Under the pieces are notes generated by a model. The model did no database searches. It saw only the letters and a program-made list of their open reading frames with translations, and was not told where the DNA came from. From CAZBEJ01 sp964521305 (GTDB taxonomy: Bacteria > Patescibacteriota > Microgenomatia > UBA1406 > GWC2-37-13), in the NCBI GenBank assembly GCA_964521305.1, contig CAZFQZ010000040.1:1-6690 (forward strand): DNA of 6,690 nt. The letters are read 5' to 3'. The position numbers and the translations under genes are program-made. This document shows, in pieces, positions 4,899 through 6,690 of the stretch (within the stretch, counting starts at the first letter, position 1; the number at the start of each line of letters is the position of its first letter).

Positions 4899-5918
4899 TT
4901 AAGATATAGACGGAAAAGTAACAGTTACCAGCGTACCTTTGCCTATTTTGCTTTTAATGCGAATGGCGCCCTTATGGGCATGAGCAATTTCCTGGGCGAT
5001 GGATAATCCTAGGCCCGTTCCGCCGCGGGCACGTGTTCGTGCTTTATCAGCACGATAGAAACGCTCGAATATATGCGGCAAATCTTCTTCCGCTATCCCT
5101 GCGCCGGTATCTTTCACGCCGACGACAATATTACTATTGTGCTGCTCCATTGTTATCCGAACTGAACCATCCTTTAGAGTAAACTGAATAGCGTTGCTTA
5201 TAACGTTTGTAAAAAGATGTTCCATCGCGCTCGCATCGCCGATGACAAAAGTCGGCGGAAAACTTGCGTGGGAAAGCGAAATCCCCTTATCTTTTGCCAG
5301 CGCCTCCATCTTCTTAACAACGCGATAAATCAACTGCGTCATATCCACCTTTTTAAACACTCCAGAAGCTTTCCCGTTATCAAATCGCGCAAGCATCAAC
5401 AGATCGCTCGTGAATCCGGTCATTTTATCTACTTCTTCAATAGCGCTTCTGATACGTGCTCGCATTTTTTCTTGATCTAATTCTTTTTCGCGAAGCGCTA
5501 CCTCTAGGTCGGCGCGCATGACCGCGAGCGGCATGCGGAGTTCATGGGAAGCGTCGGCGGTAAATTGTTTTTGCCGCTCGAGCGCTTCCTGGATTGGTCG
5601 TAATGTCGCCCCGGCTAAAAAATAAGCAAGACCGCCTGAAATGAGTACTACAAAAAAATCTATAATAATAATTGTCGTCTGCAATTGGGCAATTGTTTTT
5701 GTGATTGCAAGTTCTTGCGTTTGATCGTTCGAAGTATCTCCTTCAAAATTGTCGCGGATGTTTTTACTTAACGAATAAGTAAGCACGACACTGAAAATAA
5801 CCACAATAACGCAAATAATGCCCGCGTATAACACGGTGAGTTTTAAACGAGTTAGCAAGAAAACGTTATGCCTTAAACCGATAACCCACTCCACGAATTG
5901 TTTCCAGTAGTTCTTCAT
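4899..5918 (-). CDS. Two-component sensor histidine kinase, HisKA/HATPase_c, with H-box ExxM variant
   Basis: This membrane kinase of up to 339 aa has TM1 at about 27-49, a very short outside loop (about 50-79) and TM2 at about 80-102. Only a brief HAMP-like linker (LAGATLRPIQEALERQKQF) precedes the DHp domain. The H-box is ADASHELRMPL, with H125 as the phosphorylated His; at H+4 it has M129 where Thr or Asn is normal. The ATP-binding domain is complete: N-box EHLFTNVISNAIQFT (233-247), G1 DTGAGI (270-275), F-box FERFYR (284-289) and G2 GGTGLGL (299-305). It should phosphorylate the regulator encoded just upstream. The ATG at 5918 overlaps the regulator gene by 53 bases and has no Shine-Dalgarno. 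A GTG at 5894 has GGAAA six bases before it and is a plausible real start, shortening the overlap to 29 bases. The tiny sensor loop suggests sensing within the membrane or via a partner protein. Confidence 0.95.
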   Translation of the reverse strand: MKNYWKQFVEWVIGLRHNVFLLTRLKLTVLYAGIICVIVVIFSVVLTYSLSKNIRDNFEGDTSNDQTQELAITKTIAQLQTTIIIIDFFVVLISGGLAYFLAGATLRPIQEALERQKQFTADASHELRMPLAVMRADLEVALREKELDQEKMRARIRSAIEEVDKMTGFTSDLLMLARFDNGKASGVFKKVDMTQLIYRVVKKMEALAKDKGISLSHASFPPTFVIGDASAMEHLFTNVISNAIQFTLKDGSVRITMEQHNSNIVVGVKDTGAGIAEEDLPHIFERFYRADKARTRARGGTGLGLSIAQEIAHAHKGAIRIKSKIGKGTLVTVTFPSIS

Positions 5919-6543
5919 GGCGTTTTTTGTCGTTTAGTTTTTTCCGCAGATTTTTTATATGCACGTCCACGGTATTGCTCAACGCGTTTGCGGCGAAATC
6001 CCATGCGTGATCATAGAGTTCATCGCGGGTTATTACTTGGTTAGGACGCCGCATCATATATTCCAGCACCATAAACTCTTTGAGCGTGAGCGGGATTTCT
6101 TTTTTCGCACGGATGACTTTTCTCGTCGCAGTATTCAGTGAAATGTCTTGTACGGTCAATTCTATGGGCAATGCGTCTTTAGGGCGACGCAGAAGTGCGC
6201 GAACGCGGGCCGTCAACTCATCGAACGAAAAAGGCTTTATCATGTAATCATCTGCACCGCAATCCAATCCGGCAATTTTATCGCCTGTAGTATCTTTGGC
6301 GGTGAGCATCAAAACTGGAACGGTAATACCCTCGGCGCGCCAATTTTTACAAACCGTGATGCCGTCCCGGCCGGGCAACATGATGTCGAGTACCACTAAG
6401 TCATAATCGTGAATGCCAGCCGTAATTCGCCGCTCGCCGCTCTCTCCGTCCATAATATAATCCGCCGCGTATCCTTCCTGTTCTAATCCGCGTTTTATGG
6501 CTGACGCAAGTTTTTCGTTGTCCTCTACGATGAGAATGCGCAT
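5866..6543 (-). CDS. OmpR/PhoB-family response regulator
   Basis: This transcription factor has 225 aa from the start chosen here. The receiver domain begins at once with MRILIVEDN (acidic pocket E7, D8). The phospho-accepting residue is D53 in VLDIMLPGRDG, the switch Thr is T81 in LMLTAKD, and the conserved Lys is K103 in DYMIKPF. The C-terminal winged-helix domain spans about 128-224, with recognition helix around SNTVDVHIKNLRKKL and the usual ending ETIRGVGYRFKA. The frame is open 13 codons further to an ATG at 6582, but those residues (MKSSFGESNFYCH) have no family counterpart, and receiver domains normally begin at MRILIVEDN, so 6543 is preferred. It is the first gene of the block, overlapping the kinase gene. 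It likely binds DNA as a dimer on direct repeats and may control the methyltransferase/ABC promoter and its own. Confidence 0.96.
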   Translation of the reverse strand: MRILIVEDNEKLASAIKRGLEQEGYAADYIMDGESGERRITAGIHDYDLVVLDIMLPGRDGITVCKNWRAEGITVPVLMLTAKDTTGDKIAGLDCGADDYMIKPFSFDELTARVRALLRRPKDALPIELTVQDISLNTATRKVIRAKKEIPLTLKEFMVLEYMMRRPNQVITRDELYDHAWDFAANALSNTVDVHIKNLRKKLNDKKRHEELLETIRGVGYRFKA

Positions 6544-6574
6544 ATGACAATAAAAATTACTCTCGCCAAATGAA

Positions 6575-6588
6575 CTCTTCATGAAGAG
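6575..6588. promoter_or_regulatory. Perfect 14-bp palindrome upstream of the response regulator gene, candidate operator
   Basis: CTCTTCATGAAGAG is its own reverse complement and sits 32 bases upstream of the preferred regulator start. It consists of two inverted ATGAAGAG halves sharing the central bases; ATGAAG is also the unit of the 11-bp direct repeats at the methyltransferase promoter. It could be an autoregulatory site. No convincing -35/-10 pair was found in the 147 bases between the start codon and the window edge, although TTGAAA (minus strand, around 6598-6606) is close to a -35 box. Confidence 0.35.
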
Positions 6589-6645
6589 CCGACTTTGATT
6601 TCAATAGTAATGGATTTTTCGATTTTAAGGGAGTTTTAATAATCT

Positions 6646-6690
6646 CTTGCCCGCGCATCGGGCGGGCTGGGGCAAGGGCAAGAACCCTTG
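6646..6690. repeat. GC-rich cluster of inverted repeats at the window edge
   Basis: Several overlapping dyads lie in 45 bases: GCCCG (6649-6653) with CGGGC (6659-6663); CTTGCCC (6646-6652) with GGGCAAG (6670-6676, repeated overlapping at 6676-6682); and CAAGGG (6673-6678) with CCCTTG (6685-6690). The base composition is much richer in G+C than the AT-rich leader beside it. It may be a terminator or repeat element belonging to a gene beyond the window; the edge cuts it off. No U-run is seen. Confidence 0.4.

Noticed and set aside
6544..6582. Longer response regulator beginning at the ATG at 6582
   Set aside because: The 13 extra residues do not match receiver-domain N-termini, which start at MRILIVEDN, and that ATG lies inside the 14-bp palindrome without a Shine-Dalgarno.
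6597..6625. Three GATTT units (6597, 6613, 6621) as an OmpR-type operator upstream of the regulator
   Set aside because: The units are only five AT-rich bases and the spacing (16 and 8) is irregular, so chance is likely.

Overview
The window is a compact, gene-dense bacterial segment in which all ten credible genes lie on the minus strand, so it reads from the right end to the left. Standard code fits: nine genes end in TAA and one in TGA, and no gene needs a recoded stop. Shine-Dalgarno sequences are mostly weak or absent, intergenic gaps are often 1-8 bases, and many small membrane-anchored proteins are lineage-specific. The methyltransferase, two-component and short exported protein styles recall Patescibacteria/CPR (Parcubacteria-like) genomes. 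That placement is an impression from gene style, not from a marker gene.

Right block (6690 to about 4400): a GC-rich inverted-repeat patch at the window edge, an AT-rich leader with a perfect 14-bp palindrome, then an OmpR/PhoB-type response regulator overlapping a two-TM HisKA histidine kinase, then a short secreted Gln/Asp-rich protein. A perfect 15-bp hairpin just after that gene looks like the end of the block. The kinase is notable for Met instead of Thr/Asn four residues after the phospho-accepting His, a position needed for phosphatase activity in model kinases.

Middle block (4385 to 678): a promoter region with 11-base periodic direct repeats and tandem extended -10 boxes precedes a tightly packed six-gene operon. 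Its genes encode a class I SAM methyltransferase, an anchored PsbP/DcrB-like protein, a 64-aa two-TM protein, an ABC ATPase, an ABC-2 permease, and an exported NEW3/CARDB-like Ig-fold protein with a C-terminal membrane anchor. The last four plausibly form one membrane transporter complex. The methyltransferase and PsbP-like protein are linked to it by operon structure only.

Left block (677 to 1): a separate promoter with an extended -10 drives a membrane-anchored, four-cysteine extracytoplasmic protein of unknown function. It is followed by a two-tier hairpin at the window edge.

The most useful hypothesis is that the upstream two-component system regulates the methyltransferase/ABC operon. 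The 11-bp spaced ATGAAG repeats at its promoter match the layout of OmpR/PhoB operators, and the same ATGAAG half-site forms the palindrome upstream of the regulator gene. I see no RNA genes, CRISPR array, insertion sequence or phage gene.
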